This document shows, one piece after another, positions 42,789 through 55,750 of a stretch of DNA of 64,000 nt (within the stretch, counting starts at the first letter, position 1; each line of letters begins with the position of its first letter). Origin of the DNA: Peromyscus leucopus (taxonomy: Eukaryota > Chordata > Mammalia > Rodentia > Cricetidae); NCBI RefSeq assembly GCF_004664715.2, contig NC_051071.1, positions 33,816,030 through 33,880,029 of the forward strand, given 5' to 3'. The notes under the pieces are model-generated. The model saw only the letters and a program-made list of their open reading frames with translations. It was not told where the DNA came from and made no database searches. A program made the translations under genes and the position numbers.

Positions 42789-45189
42789 AGCATCAAGTTG
42801 TTTTTTTAATCATGCCATAGATGTTAAAACATATGGAAACCAGGTAAACTTCACTTTAGTAATATATTTTATTTAATCCAACATGCCAAAATATTATCAT
42901 TTTAGTGTGAATATAATAAAAACATTAGTGATACATTTACATTCTTTCTTTTGTACTTACTCCTCAAAGCATGCTGTATACCATATGTTTAGAGATTTGG
43001 TTGCATTTCCTGCTTAAAGTATGCATTAGCCCATTGTTCTTCTCTATAGTGAAATCCCCAAGGCTGGAAAACATCAAGAAAAAAAGCTCATTTAGCGTTC
43101 GTTAGTTTTCGAAGCTGAAAATGCAGTCAGCCATAATGCTGGCTCTGATGTAGTACCCTTGGTTGCATTACCTCCTAGCAGAAGGCATGAGTATGCATGA
43201 GAGGGAGAGTTAATAGAGACAGGAAGCCCAAGAGAAGGAGGTGGCTAGTGATGACCTCTCCTTTTAAAGGTCCCAGCCCTTCAGCACTGCCACATAGAGG
43301 AGCACATTTCTAAATTATGAGCCTTCAGGATATAAACCACATTCATCATAGCACCACATTTAAGAGGTCAATGGGCGTATGTGGCTAGTGTCTCCTGCAA
43401 TGGCGAGGACAGATCTATAGGCTAGCAACAGAAGCAGCGACATGCCATGAAAGAGTCCAGCAGACTGTATGTCTCGCCTAGTGTATTTAGACCTTAACGT
43501 CCTCACATCATTCTATTTTAAAGTTAGGATTGCCAAGGTGCCTGTCTAGAAAGTAAATATATACCTCTTAACTTGTCTAAGGCTTAGTGAGCCACCATCA
43601 TGGGTTTGGCAGTTGACTGGCAGCTGAAGATAAGATGAAAGGAGATGAGCTTTCCCACATGGGAAGCATGGACTATGACAACATAGGGTACTGAAAGAAC
43701 ACAAGCTTCCTGAAATGACATTGATCTGCTCCTAAAGATAAGCTGAGAACTTGACATAGGAAGTAAAACAGGCAATAGGTACGCAACAGTGCAGCCTCTC
43801 TCTCTCTCTGGAACAGGGGTAAGCTAGAGGTGTCACAAGCTACATCCTGAATCCCTGATAGGTCCTGGGATGACCAAGTCAGTGGAGGACATGGAATGAA
43901 CAATAAGCTGAAGAGTTAGGACCATCGAATCTGAGCAAGCCCAGTCTGGCTGCACGATGGCGGGTAGATTGGATGGAGAGAGTAGCTAGTAATATGAGGA
44001 CCAATTAGGAAAAAATAACAATGTCCACATGAGAACAGAAGGTACCTGAACCACATGGTAGATGGTGATGGAGATGGTTTTGAGACACTGATGAAGAGCA
44101 AACATGATTTATAAAGTTTTGTACCCAGTGCCCTAGAGCATTTGAGAAGGTGAATACTCATGACCATGAACAATGGAAGCCATGCTATCTGCAGAGAGGA
44201 GCCTTAATTACTGTTAAGGATCAGTAACTTCAGCCTATCATGTCAGTCCAAGCCAGGGATAAATCTGAAGTCTGAATCTCCCCATAGGCAGCCCAGTGTT
44301 CCTATCTAGAACTCTATGCTTCTCAGAACTCAGGTTCCACACTGACCTCCAGCCTTGGCTTGGAAATCCAAAGAAGTTTCACCCACCTTATGGCCCTTGT
44401 CCTGATGTGCCCGTCCTATATGAACATACAACTGCCATTCTGTCCAATTTGCCTGCCTTAATTTTTTCCCCACTGTCATAAGAGGGGACCATTTCCCATC
44501 ATTCCTCTTAAATATTGTTTTCCTCTAACTTAATATCAGACTGGCTCAGGAAAGTAATTTCAGCAATACCAAAGAGCTCGTATTTTCCTTCTAGTGCCAA
44601 AATCATATTTCCAGCAAATGGAATTTCTGTCCTAAGTACAAATGTGCAGCCGACAGCAGAAAGAATCAGAGATGTGATTCCCGCTTCCAGATTACTTGGT
44701 CGTTTCCAAGGCTCTCCAGGGGTTTCCAGTGCCTCTGAATTAGTGCCTCAGTTTCTGCCTTGTACCAGGCTAGACTTTTCACAGCCTGGTCCTCCCTTGC
44801 GGCTCCAGCTATTCCCATCCCAGGCTCAAAGTCTACTCTCCAATCTACTACTGACCTACCCCAGGGCCCCTCTTCCTCTCTCTTTGCCTTCTTTCTCCGG
44901 GATCTTGGTTCTTTATTTCCTGCCTGCTGTTCCTCCAGAAACACATTCAGGTCTAGGCCAGCTCCACTCCAGAATGAGACCAGTGCCTCCCTAGCAACTC
45001 TTCCAAACCTTGTCCTAGGCCAGGCCACACTGCTCGCAATTCCCCCTAGATGAATGGCAGCTATGGTACATTCTTCTTCACCCTTTTTGCACTCCAGCAG
45101 AGTCTAGTACAGGAGTTGGAGAAGTCCAGTTTCAGTCTTGGTTTTGGTGGTCGGATGGTGTGGGGTGATTAGAAGATACAGAAAGGTCT
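42789..45189. other. Unassigned stretch
   Basis: 2.4 kb without a recognised interspersed repeat. A (TC)n stub lies at 43797-43811. The frames at 44515-44994 (159 codons, plus) and 45028-44666 (120 codons, minus) overlap each other in a pyrimidine-richer patch, lack recognisable domains and cannot both be real. I call neither. Confidence 0.4.
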
Positions 45190-45194
45190 GTCCA

Positions 45195-45608
45195 AATGCT
45201 AACCTTGGTAAACACCTGAGTGTGACCTGACTTAGAACTAGGCTCTTTGCAGCTTTAATTAAGCTAAAGATTTCAGGATGAGATCACTTTGGATCTAGAG
45301 TAGGCCCTACATCCAATCACCGTTATCTTTATAAGAGATAAGAGAAGGGAATTTGAGACACAGAGAGACTCTTGGGGGTATGAGGGAGAAGATTTTGGGA
45401 AGACAAAGGCAGAGATTGGAAGGATGTGTCTCCAAGGATTCCTGGAGCCTCCTCTTGCTGAGCAGCATGGAAGAGCTCTTTCCAGAAAGAAAAAAAAAAG
45501 TAGACCTGCTAGTACCTGGATTTCAGACCTGCTCTAGAATTATTGGAGAATACATTTCTGGTATTTCAAAGCATCACATTTATGGCAATTAGATACAGAA
45601 GTTCCAGG

Positions 45609-45611
<3 letters not shown>
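45195..45611 (+). repeat. MLT1-like MaLR LTR
   Basis: 'gagtgtgacctgacttagaa', 'gctctttgcagctttaatta', 'gatgagatcactttggatct', 'ctttataagagataagagaa', 'ggcagagattggaaggatgt' and 'ggatttcagacctgctctag' follow the old mammalian MLT1 order. Strongly diverged. Confidence 0.65.

Positions 45612-45671
<60 letters not shown>
45612..45671 (+). repeat. Pure poly(A), 60 nt
   Basis: 60 uninterrupted A. It follows an ancient LTR rather than a SINE/LINE 3' end, so it is not explained as an ordinary retroposon tail. Confidence 0.95.
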
Positions 45672-45672
<1 letters not shown>

Positions 45673-47619
45673 AGGTGGGAATCCTTAAAAGAAAACATGA
45701 ACATATATACCAGTGTACTTGGGCAAAATTATTCATTTTAAGCATGATTTCATTTGAGAAGTTCCCATAAATTTTTGACCTGCTTCATCCCAACTTAAGA
45801 AGCCCTGCCTGGCACCTACCCCTAACAGGGTGAATCATCTGCTGTGGGAAAGCAGCATCTAGAAGAAAGAAGCAAGCTCAGTGGGGCATCCCCCAAGCTC
45901 CCCCTTCCCCATGGGGGTGGAGTCGCGTCTTTCAGTGGTCTGAGCCACCTCTTGCCTCACCCCAAGCCTGTGGCCTCCAGGCTTCTCCTGTCTCCCACTC
46001 GGTCCCTCAGATGAGTTCTTTGATGTTCAAAAATGGTCCCCTGTTCCCAGCTGTGACTGCCACCCTCTTAGGTATGTCTTCCTTAATGCAGCCAGGCTTG
46101 CAGAATACAGAATCCAAGAGCATGCAACGGGGGACCACTGTTTCCACATGTCATGCACATAATCAATATGCTGAAATGATGGCAATCACTAATTCACAGC
46201 TTCAGTAGTTAAAGGAGAAAGGAGTGTTGATATCTTTCCAAATAACACATCAGGTTTTAAAATCGCACATGATTCCTCAAAGCATTGTCTTAGTGACTTC
46301 TTCAACACACACTGAAGAGCAACCTCGGTGAAAATTAAGGCATACTGCTCTCTACAAATGGCATATCATTTGTGATACATGACTTTTAAAACGAATGTCC
46401 AGCCCGACCAGCATGTTGCCTAAATGTGCTAAGGAAGTAGAAAATGCACCTGCTCTACCTCAGCCAACACTCCCCTTCACTGTTTTTCTCTCCACAAAAA
46501 TATATTAGATTTTGGAAATGCAGTAAGGACAAATGAAAAGAGCCCACATTTCCGGGATGCTGCAGGAGTTTCTCATGATTGCGCGTGTGTCAGTGTGAAA
46601 ATCAGGAGTGTGCCAAAAAGCAATATTAGTCCTTTTGTCCATGCTAGAGGGAAAGGCTCTATTGAGAACTCCAGGGATTATTGCTGTAGTTTTGGCACAA
46701 GTCAGTAATTTTCTAGAAGGTCAAAGGGCCTGAAGCAGATGGTGGGCTTCCTCTGACTCACAACCGTGACGTCCTTCCCAGTCAACGCTGGCCAAGGCCT
46801 TGCTATCTTCCGTCTGTGCCTGCCAATGCCTCCTATCCAGGTCCCTCAGGTCGTGCCCCTCTGGCCCATCCGTCCAGAGATGTGGGAGCCACAGGTCATG
46901 CTGTCAACCATGTCACCCCCGTGTTTAAACTTTCCTCTCACTATTTGCCCCCCTATGGTAGCAATATGTACCTGATCTCAAATCATATCAACACAAGTTA
47001 ATGTCTAGCTCATTTCCTGAATGGGTGTACCTGTCATTTGCTATTCATAGAGCCTCCTAGCTCCTACACTTTGGAACATTTCAGTCACTTTCCTTCAGGT
47101 TTTGTTGTATTTTAACCTATTTGTTTACTTTGGTTATTTTTCAATTTATATTTTAAAATCCTGGGAAGATTAAACAATAGCAATGTAGGAAATTTTCAAA
47201 ATAAAACCTTGAGAGAATTGGGTTCGACTTGGATAAAACTCTCCTAAAGGAGCAGGTCTTGGTGTGGGGGGCAGTACTACAGCCTGGAGTCTCTGAAGTC
47301 TCAGTCTAATAGCCTTGATCTTTCTCTTCCTCCCCCATGCTCATCTGGTGTCTCCTTCCAGTACAAGAGTACAATGTCCACACTCTACATGCCTACAGTC
47401 ACACCTCTGATTAGCAGTCTACTTCTCCCAGGCATTAAGAACACTAGGTGGTTGGGCTTGAACTAGGTACAAAAACGGTGCCCAAAACATTGACCTAGAG
47501 AGAATCAGTAAAGAAATTAGGAAATATATGAAAATAAGCTATCTCTTCTTTCAGAGTCATATCCTGTTATTTCCTAAAGCAATTGGAAGAACTGAACTGA
47601 TATGAATTGGACTATGTGT
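45672..47619. other. Unassigned stretch
   Basis: No repeat or gene recognised in 1.9 kb. The overlapping 61- and 69-codon frames near 46766-47001 are unsupported. Confidence 0.4.

Positions 47620-47681
<62 letters not shown>
47620..47681 (+). repeat. (CA)n(GA)n microsatellite
   Basis: A short CA run passes into about 25 GA units. Confidence 0.97.
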
Positions 47682-47683
<2 letters not shown>

Positions 47684-47684
47684 T

Positions 47685-48382
47685 CTACATATAAAAGAAA
47701 AGTTTTTCTGAATCTGGTTTATTTCCCTTAACATAATGATTTCCAGTTTTACCCATTTTCCTGGAAAAAAATGTCATTATTTCATTTTTTCTACTCTATT
47801 GTATATCTTTATCACATTTTCATTCTTTATTCATTCACTGATAGACATCTAGTCTGGTCCACATCCTGGCTCTTATGCATTCACACAGATATACAAGTAT
47901 CTCTATAGTATTGACTTAGAGTCCCTTGGGTACATACCCAAGGGTGGGGCATATGGTAGCTTTAGTTTTAGTTTTCTTGAGGAAATCTGATTTCCATAAT
48001 GGCAGTTTATATTCCCAGCAGCAGCAAATAAGGGTTCTTCATCCTCACCAGCATTTTCTTAACAATCACCATCTTGCCTGGAGCAGCACGGAATTTCAAG
48101 TTTTAACTTACAATTCCCCGGTAACTAAGGGTGCTGAGCACTTTCCAGGTATCTATTGTTCGCTTGTATTTCTTTTAAGAAGGGTCTATTTAGTTCATAA
48201 GTCCATTCAGTGATCAGAAAATTTGGGTTTGGTACTTCATTTTCGCAGTTCTTTACATCTTTTGGCTGCTAATCACCTGTCTGCTGTATACTTGGTAAAG
48301 ACTTCCTCCCGTCTGTGATCTGTGTCTTCAGTCTGGTGATTGTTTACTTAATCATGCAGAAACTTTTTAATTTCATGAAATA
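47685..48382 (-). mobile_element. L1 LINE fragment (3' region)
   Basis: In antisense: 'cttaacataatgatttccag', 'gtccacatcctggctcttat', 'tcctcaccagcattttctta' and 'ctaatcacctgtctgctgta'. No intact frame. Confidence 0.82.
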
Positions 48383-48417
<35 letters not shown>

Positions 48418-48470
48418 GGTGGGTGTGTATGTGTGTGGGTGTATGTGTGTGTGTGGGTGGGTGTGTGTGT

Positions 48471-48524
<54 letters not shown>
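48383..48524 (+). repeat. Compound (TG)n(GGGT)n(GA)n microsatellite
   Basis: TG units, then GGGT/GTGT, then about 25 GA units. The minus strand encodes the artefactual Ser/Leu/His-rich frame. Confidence 0.97.
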
Positions 48525-48526
<2 letters not shown>

Positions 48527-48688
48527 TGGAAAGGGGCTAATAAAAGAGGAGAAAAGATAAAACTATAACAGAGATGAACACGTAGCATACAACATATTGA
48601 TGAGAAAACAGAAAGAAAACTGGAAATCATCTAGCAGGATAGGGACACAGGGGAGGGCAGTGGGGGAGAAGAATCAAGAGTAATGACG

Positions 48689-48689
<1 letters not shown>

Positions 48690-48748
<59 letters not shown>
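48690..48748 (+). repeat. (TG)n microsatellite
   Basis: About 29 uninterrupted TG units. Confidence 0.97.
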
Positions 48749-48751
<3 letters not shown>

Positions 48752-49785
48752 GATACCCTGATTAAACCCATGTCTTCATATGCTAACTCTCAAAATTAAT
48801 AATTTTACAAAATGGACTGAGTTTACAGAAGCTCAGGCTTAGCTCGAGAAATCAAGCATCTGCAACAAGAGAAACAGACTGTAACATGAGTTTGTCTGGA
48901 AAATATCTCAGCAAAGAGACCAGGGGACATGAGTACTTTGCAAGGCAGGGCATAGTCACACCAGCAGTGCAACTACAGTAAGTCCCAGGAGCACCAGCTA
49001 TGGGGCTATCCCCTGAACACATCACACTTAGACACATAAGGAGACTGCTGGTGTCCAGTCTGGTCATCTCGGTCATCCGATAGGTTTGCAGGGCCTCAAA
49101 CAGATCTCTGCTCCATGTGATGGCAGACAAAGAATGAAGCTTTGCAGCCAAGCATTATATAACCCTGAAACACAAGAAGTTTCAAAAATAAACGTCTCGG
49201 GTGCTCAGTGAAGCCGAAGAGGAGGAATTTTATAGCTGTCTCACCTCGGGCCACCTCCCACCTACTTTGTTTCACACCATCTTTACGCCTATCACACCTA
49301 CCATGCCCTTTAATAACATCTCTTGTCAGCTGCAGAGCCTCAACACTTCATAATTCAAAACACCTTCCATCTTAAATTGGCCTCTCGGAAGCATTTCTGT
49401 TTCCACAATACCCTTCCTATTGTGTAACATGAGGATCTATGTACATTGCCTTCTGTTGCTTCGGAATCTGCTTCCAACCCCTTGAACTATTGCTGCAAAT
49501 GGAAGGTGTGGGGGAAAGATCATGATTTTTATTCCTGCTAAACCCTTCTCGCTCCCACCTTCTAGCAAGAACCATTAGAGACGGCATAGAGAAATGGAAG
49601 CCATGCAGATTTTGCAGACAGGCCAGGGGTTATAAGACTTTGGCAAGTATTCACTTAACTTGAATCGAGTTAAATGATAGTATTTGTGCCAGCCTCCAAA
49701 GACTGTCCTCAGTAATGTATAATATAAAACATGCAGAATACCCAGCCCACGTGTGTAACAGCATATACTCAAAACATGCCTGTGT
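48749..49785. other. Unassigned stretch
   Basis: Nothing recognised. A 99-codon minus frame (49151-48852) has no family resemblance. Confidence 0.4.
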
Positions 49786-50170
49786 CGAGGTTCTCTAGAG
49801 AAAGAGAAACAAATGGGACATGGGAAGAGATTTATTACAAGTCACTAACTCAAATTATTATAGAGATTGGGAAGCCTCACGGAACGTCATCTACCAGCAG
49901 GAGACCCAGGAAAGCTGATCATGTCACCCAAAGGCAAGAGTTGAGAACACCAAGAGCAGATCCACATGCCAGCTCAGGTAGCCAAACAGAGAGGTCAATC
50001 TTCTCCCACCTTTTTGTCCTACTCAAGCCCTAAACAGATTGGCTGCCACCCCCTTATTCGGGTGAGAATGGATCTTCTGCACCCAGTTCCCCAGTTCAAA
50101 TGCTGTCTCATCTGAAACACCCTCAGGAAAAAGTGTTGAGCCAGCTAGATGGGGTAACTCACAGTCCAGG
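49786..50170 (-). repeat. MLT2-like ERVL LTR
   Basis: In antisense: 'ggttctctagagaaagagaa', 'gagatttattacaagtcact' (poly(A) signal area), 'ggagacccaggaaagctgat', 'ctttttgtcctactcaagcc', 'gattggctgccaccccctta' and 'gaaacaccctcaggaaa' reproduce the MLT2 module order. Confidence 0.75.
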
Positions 50171-51430
50171 CAAGCCCACAGAAAATGAATCGTGGTGATG
50201 TCAGTTCCCTTTTGACTTGTAATAGTAGAAGCTGATGGCTACTGAATACTTACATCATCCAAGGAGGCTCTGACAACCTGAGAAAAGAATGACAACAACA
50301 GAAAATGAAAATGAAGACTCAGGCACTTAATTGGGAATCTTAGAATTGTAAGTCTGGAAACCCAGATACCAGTAGAAGCCACAATATGGTGTGTTAGCAA
50401 GGGGGTTGCTGGGTCCTTATAAGGGTAAAAGAAGGAGAGTTGCACCAACTCAAAGCACACCACTGTTCTAGAAAAGAGGGAGGGACTACTCAATGCCGCA
50501 TCTCCACTTCAAGTTCCGAACAAGGGCCACCACAGCAAAGATGGAGTCCCTGATGTCAACTGTCTTTCACACTTGCCCTGTGCTTTACTGTAGAAATGCC
50601 TTAATCATCCCAGCAGCCCTACAAGATGGCTTCCATTGACAGAGGAAATGTCCCTTGGAAGGGAGAAAAAAAGAGTTGAAAATGGCAAAGTCAAATATTG
50701 AAAAACTTCATTCTAGAAAAATAGCTAAGGTGACCCTCCCACAAAAGAACTTTGAGCAGTGTACCTTTGAGCATGCAAACCTATTTGAAAAGGCTCGGGA
50801 AAGGCACTTAGAACTCATTGAAATATCAACGGATGAGGAATGCGCCAGCTCCTTCAATTGCTACGTTTGTGACTATTGATAGACATCCTTCACAGGTCAC
50901 AATGGTGATTAAGACTACGTTATGTTTTCCCTTCTCCTTATAATGAATGGGTCTGCTGGGCTGTGACTATCGATCCTGTAACCAGAGAACGTTAAGATCA
51001 CTGTGTCTTTTCCTGAAAGATAGGTTACCACATCTGCACTGAGAGAAGAAACCTGCAAATGTCCTGCCTAAAAAGCCTTTCCATTTGGAAATTTGCCCTC
51101 CTTATTTATATACACAAAAAGGACAAATTTTAACTTAAAAGCAGTTGTCACCATAGAGTCACAATTTGAAATATTTGAAAGACTGTGCCTTCTCTTGTAT
51201 GGCCAGTCACTTGTTCAAGGGCTTGGCTATAAGCAAAACTCCCCTGCATACCTCCACAGTATTACCATACGACCCACAGTGGGATTCAGGACCATTTGAA
51301 AGGGAAAGAAGACACATCACCACAGGTTAAAAAGTTATTCTCTGGCATAATACATATCCAGCTACTTAATTCTGGCTTACAGTAATCAAAATAAATTAAC
51401 CCAGGCCTCATCTAGAGAAAACACTGGGTT
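50171..51430. other. Unassigned stretch (with possible MIR piece at 50575-50650)
   Basis: Possible MIR antisense at 50575-50650 ('ttaatcatcccagcagccct'). The 74-codon Lys/Glu-rich frame at 50655-50879 is not a protein I recognise and has no splice support. Confidence 0.35.
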
Positions 51431-51794
51431 TGCATTATGATCTAACTGTGAAATGTCCACCCTACTATCTCACAGGTTAAAGCCTTGGTCCCTGGTGGTG
51501 GCACTATTTTGTCAGGTTCTCAAAACTTTAGGACATAGTAGATCACTAGGGTAAGTACTTATGGATTTCTTGTCCATGATCTTTTCTGTCTTACTCTCTG
51601 ATTCCTACCAGATATTCGATAAACAGCTCTCCCAGGCCACATGTTCCATGTCCTACACAAGTCCTACACATGAAGTCAAGAGACTATGGATGGAACCCTC
51701 TAGAACCATGCACCCAAGCAAATCTTTCTTACTTTATGTTGTCAATGCCAGATGTTTTATCACAACCACCAAAGGAAAAAAAGTGCCTAATACA
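51431..51794 (+). repeat. MaLR LTR (ORR1/MT type)
   Basis: TGCATTATGATCTAACTGTG start, then 'gccttggtccctggtggtgg', 'agactatggatggaaccctc', 'ccaagcaaatctttcttact' and an end 'cctaataca'. Confidence 0.75.
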
Positions 51795-51924
51795 GATTGA
51801 CATGTTCTGAAACACTGCCTTCAACTGAGCTGAGTCATTTTGGTTGGAATTCCTATCCTCAAACATAACTACAACATTGATACTATTTCAAGGTCCATTG
51901 CAAATATTGAACTTTGGAAGGCAG

Positions 51925-52142
51925 ATTACCATCTTGGTTAAGAGATCAGATGCCAGAACTAGGCTACCTGGGTTCAAGTCTCATCTCTGTCACCTTCTAG
52001 ATGCATGTCATTGCTTAAGCCATTTATTCATCCATTAACTGGAAAGAAATGAAATTCCAATACAACAAAGTTGTTATGAAGATTAAGTTGATAAATCTAT
52101 GAAAAATGTTTAAAATGGTGTTTGCCATAGAGTTGGTGTTTA
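51925..52142 (+). repeat. MIR SINE
   Basis: 'ggttaagagatcagatgcca', 'gcctgggttcaagtctcatc'-like core, 'gttatgaagattaagttgat' and 'gccatagagttggtgttta'. Nearly full length. Confidence 0.8.
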
Positions 52143-55100
52143 TGTGCTTGGTAGAGATATTATGGGGAAGCACTTGAAAAGCCCATACTGTCACCAAAGA
52201 CACCAGAGCCCTGTGGGGTGGACCTTAGGCAGAAGCTGTGAATTTTCCAATAAGCTCTTCAAAGTTTGCTTTTGGAGCACTTCAAAATATGCCCCATCCA
52301 ATTACTGACTCAGAACGTCAGTATATGTAGATACAAATCTTAAATGTTGCTAGAGTCCTGTGGGTCCTTACTCTACTGTCTACCACCCCAGAGCATTGGC
52401 TTTAACTCAGATGGAGAAGATGACTGAAGTCACATGCTATAACAAAGCATGTATTCTGATGTGCAAGTTGTACCATGCCTGGCTCACAGCTCATCAGTCT
52501 ATACTGCCGCTGTTAGAGACAGATGCACAAAAGTCTAGATCACAAAAAGACATATTCATGACTGCAAAGTTCACATTTTCTGAAAATCACTGTGGAGTTC
52601 AGCCTATGCCATTACTGAGTCTATTCCTGAGACTTGACATCTAAGCAATCTACACATCATGACCTGTCTTAATAAATTGTAATCTAAAGTCCACACCCCC
52701 AAAAAACAATTTTTAAGAAATACACACACCTACATTAAATATTCTTCAAAGCTGGCTGGCATTGTAACATCAATAGCAGTGGAAAGCTGGAATGGTATAG
52801 GTTGAGAACCCAATTGTTCTGAGTTCACTTCTGTGTGTGACTTAATATCCCTGTGATGGTTAACTAAATAATGTTGTTTTATGCAAGCAGATACCCAACT
52901 TCCATCAACCCAAAAGTTAAAAATGTCATCAGCTAGCTTCTGAAGCCTGCAATGGAGACCTCTCCTTTGCCGTAATCTAGCTACCTGATGTTTTCAACAA
53001 TGTACATGGAAAAGTACCTATGCATGACTATCTTATGTTTCTATAAAAACTTCATGAAACTCTTACGGCATTGGAATATGGTGTTTGGGGTAGCCTGAAT
53101 CTGTGCTCCTCATATTTAGCTCCAAACTAAACCACGTCTTTTTCCAGAGTTGCAGTTTTTGTATCACCAAAGTCAATGACTTTGATTTCAAACACTCAAT
53201 AGCCAGATGCTCGCCAGATGCACACAGTTTTGCTATGTCATGTGAGAGCCACTGGCTGGAGACAACAGCAGACACCCGTGTAGCGTGTCTGTGACCATCC
53301 TCCCTGTGAGCTACTTCTAGCACTCAGGACATACTCAGGATGACCTGATTGCAATACACTCCATAAAGACTTGTTAGAATTGGGGCTTCTAGCCACCTTC
53401 ACACACGTATGGTGTTTACGCTGTAAGCTATTTCCCATAACAGGTATTTTTACTTACACTCTTCATTTTACAACTAATGAAACTGAAGTCCCTTTTGGTT
53501 CTAGGACACAAACCTACACCTGCATCTCTGAGACTCAAGTATGTAATGCCACTGTATCCACATAAAACATTAGAAGCAGCAGACAGAGCTGAGATGAGTC
53601 TCAATTAGAAGGCCACACATCTCATTTCATAGACCTCACCAGGTTCTATACAGCCGTAGAAAATATCCCTTTTTTACACTCTAATCAAAATTTGGCAGTA
53701 CACCTGAGAAAGTTGACAATATGTTACCAGCAGGCAAGCTGAGACTCTATCTCGGTAGGGAGAGTTGTTAAGAAACGCAGCCGGCAAATAGAATCCCGGG
53801 AGGTGTCTAAATGCAGTTGGCCTTAAACCTACTGGGTTTCTTCCTCCCATCTCCCTCACAGCCTTCCCCCTACTCCAGGCTTCCTCTAGCTGCAGCCACA
53901 CCACTGAATCTCTATCTTACCACCTCCCACTCACCCAATCTGCTCTCCCCAGCTCCACTCTCCTGAGCTGGTTCCCTCCACTGCAAAAGAGGTGGGTTTT
54001 TTTCCCCTTCAATTACGAACACCAATAGAGAAGAATATAGCCACTTGACATTCTTTCTGTTACCATAATGAAATGAGTAATTACATCCATCATAAAAATC
54101 ACTGGTATGAAGAAGGAAACTTGACATATGTATGACTACCCTAAAATCAGCAGAATTCTCCGAGTGAGAGTGACTACTGTTACCATGGCACATGCCCTTC
54201 CCGAGTTTCACATGCATGCCAGAGCATGGTACATACATTGTTTTCACAGAACAATACAAGACACAGCTAACTCCAAAGCTGGTGGGTAGGGAAGGTGGAT
54301 CTGCTTTCTTTTGCTTTTCGCTCAGCTACGTGAATACAGGAAAGCATGTGGACGTCATCACGGCTTCAGGATAAACTATTTCATCAACCCTCTGTTGGTG
54401 GATATTTAGGTCATTTACAATATTTTTAGTGTTCTAGACACTTCATGAGCATCATTGAACATTCCTTATTCCTCGGGTTGAATGCGAAGTGTCTGGGTTG
54501 ACAGTAGAGGATTCTCCTCTTGCTTTAGAGGCCAAACTACAGATGCACTGGCTCAGCTCACTCTTGTCTTCTCTTTTTCTTCCTTACACAGTGCCTGTTG
54601 CCTTCTTCTGGGTTTGGCCTGTGTGCCTTCCCACCGCTTCATTAGCCCTTTCCCTTCTTTCTCTGGTTTCAAAATCAAACTTAGGCGTAATTTCTCAGAA
54701 GTTTCCCATTGTTCTGTGATCAGAATGATGGGAATAAGTTATTCAACTAGTAAACCTCAGTGATGCTTCTTGGCCTTAACAAGTGCTGTTAAGGCTCAGA
54801 AGTATCACCTAATATGTGGTATGCTCTGTGCTTAGAGCTAAAAGAAATCAAAAGCTCAGAAGTAACCCCACCCCCACCCCAACCCCTACCCCCCCACCCA
54901 CCTACCTTCACCCCTGCAGAAGCAAAACCCCTCTCAGAACTTCTGCCTCCCAGATCTTCTCCAAGGCAAGTCAGGGAAACTGAAACCCCTCTTCCCTGGG
55001 TAAGTCCAAGGAACTAGAATCCCTTTCACCCAGAGCCAGCAAGGTCTAACAGGTTACTCTAAGGTTCCCCGTTCCTTTCTATCTATAAGAAGAATAAGAC

Positions 55101-55327
55101 CCTCATTCTAGAGGGGCTTAAACCAGGGAGGAAGGAGTGCTCCACACAGAAGTCAAGAAGAAGCTAGACAGACTGCCCTGGGCTTCCCCACTCAGTCTGC
55201 TACCCTTGTACACACCCTCTTCGTCCAGACACCCGTCCCTGCAAGGTTGAACCTAAGTATAACATCAGTTTCTCCTGTATTTTGAGTGTTTTATTGAAAA
55301 GCTTCACATCATATAAAACTCTGAGTA
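52143..55327. other. Unassigned stretch
   Basis: 3.2 kb largely unassigned. Possible MIR antisense at 53420-53550. A 9-bp perfect hairpin (gccttaaca/tgttaaggc, 5-nt loop) lies at 54773-54795, and a C-rich patch (CCCACCCC) at 54867-54900. None of the frames has coding support. Confidence 0.35.
54735..54757 (+). repeat. 23-bp exact direct repeat, copy 1
   Basis: Begins taagttattcaactag and is repeated exactly at 56310-56332. Confidence 0.9.
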
Positions 55328-55339
55328 AATCTGTCCTAT

Positions 55340-55516
55340 TTTTCTTTTTTTGTTTTTTGTTTTTTGTTTTTTGTTTGTTTATTTGTTGTGTTGTTGTTTT
55401 TCGAGACAGGGTTTCCCTCTGTAGCTTTGCGCCTTTCCTGGAACTCACTTGGTAGCCCAGGCTAGCCTTGAACTCAGGGAGATCTGCCTGGCTCTGCCTC
55501 CCAAGTGCTGGAATTA
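55340..55516 (-). mobile_element. B1 SINE, 5'-truncated
   Basis: A (TTTTTTG)n tail, 'tttttcgagacagggtttcc', 'gcgcctttcctggaactcac' and 'gctggaatta', after which the 5' end is missing. Flanked by the 9-bp duplication ctgtcctat (55331-55339 and 55528-55536). Confidence 0.92.
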
Positions 55517-55639
55517 TTTTTATTAACCTGTCCTATGCTATGGGGGTGTTGCCTGTGGTCCTTATAATAGTCCAGTAGCGGATTACACCATCCTACCTAC
55601 AAATTCAAAGGAAATTATTATGACCAATAACAATTTAAC

Positions 55640-55750
55640 AAACATGTACGCTTAGCACATTCTAAGCACATTATGTAATCACATCATTTTAACCTACAAA
55701 CAGATCTGTGAGAATCCCCTAATGCCCCTAATTCTACAGATAAACATTTT
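55640..55750 (-). repeat. MIR fragment
   Basis: 'cgcttagcacattctaagca', 'ttatgtaatcacatcatttt' and 'tgcccctaattctacagata' read as MIR antisense. Confidence 0.5.

Noticed and set aside
44515..45028. 159-codon plus frame and 120-codon minus frame
   Set aside because: They overlap on opposite strands in pyrimidine-rich DNA with no domain, splice or Kozak support. Openness comes from composition.
50655..50879. 74-codon Lys/Glu-rich frame that looks protein-like
   Set aside because: No recognisable family, weak start context and no splice signals; AT-rich DNA gives such frames by chance.
54773..54795. Perfect 9-bp hairpin considered as a small structured RNA
   Set aside because: Too short, with no flanking pairing; stems of this size occur by chance.
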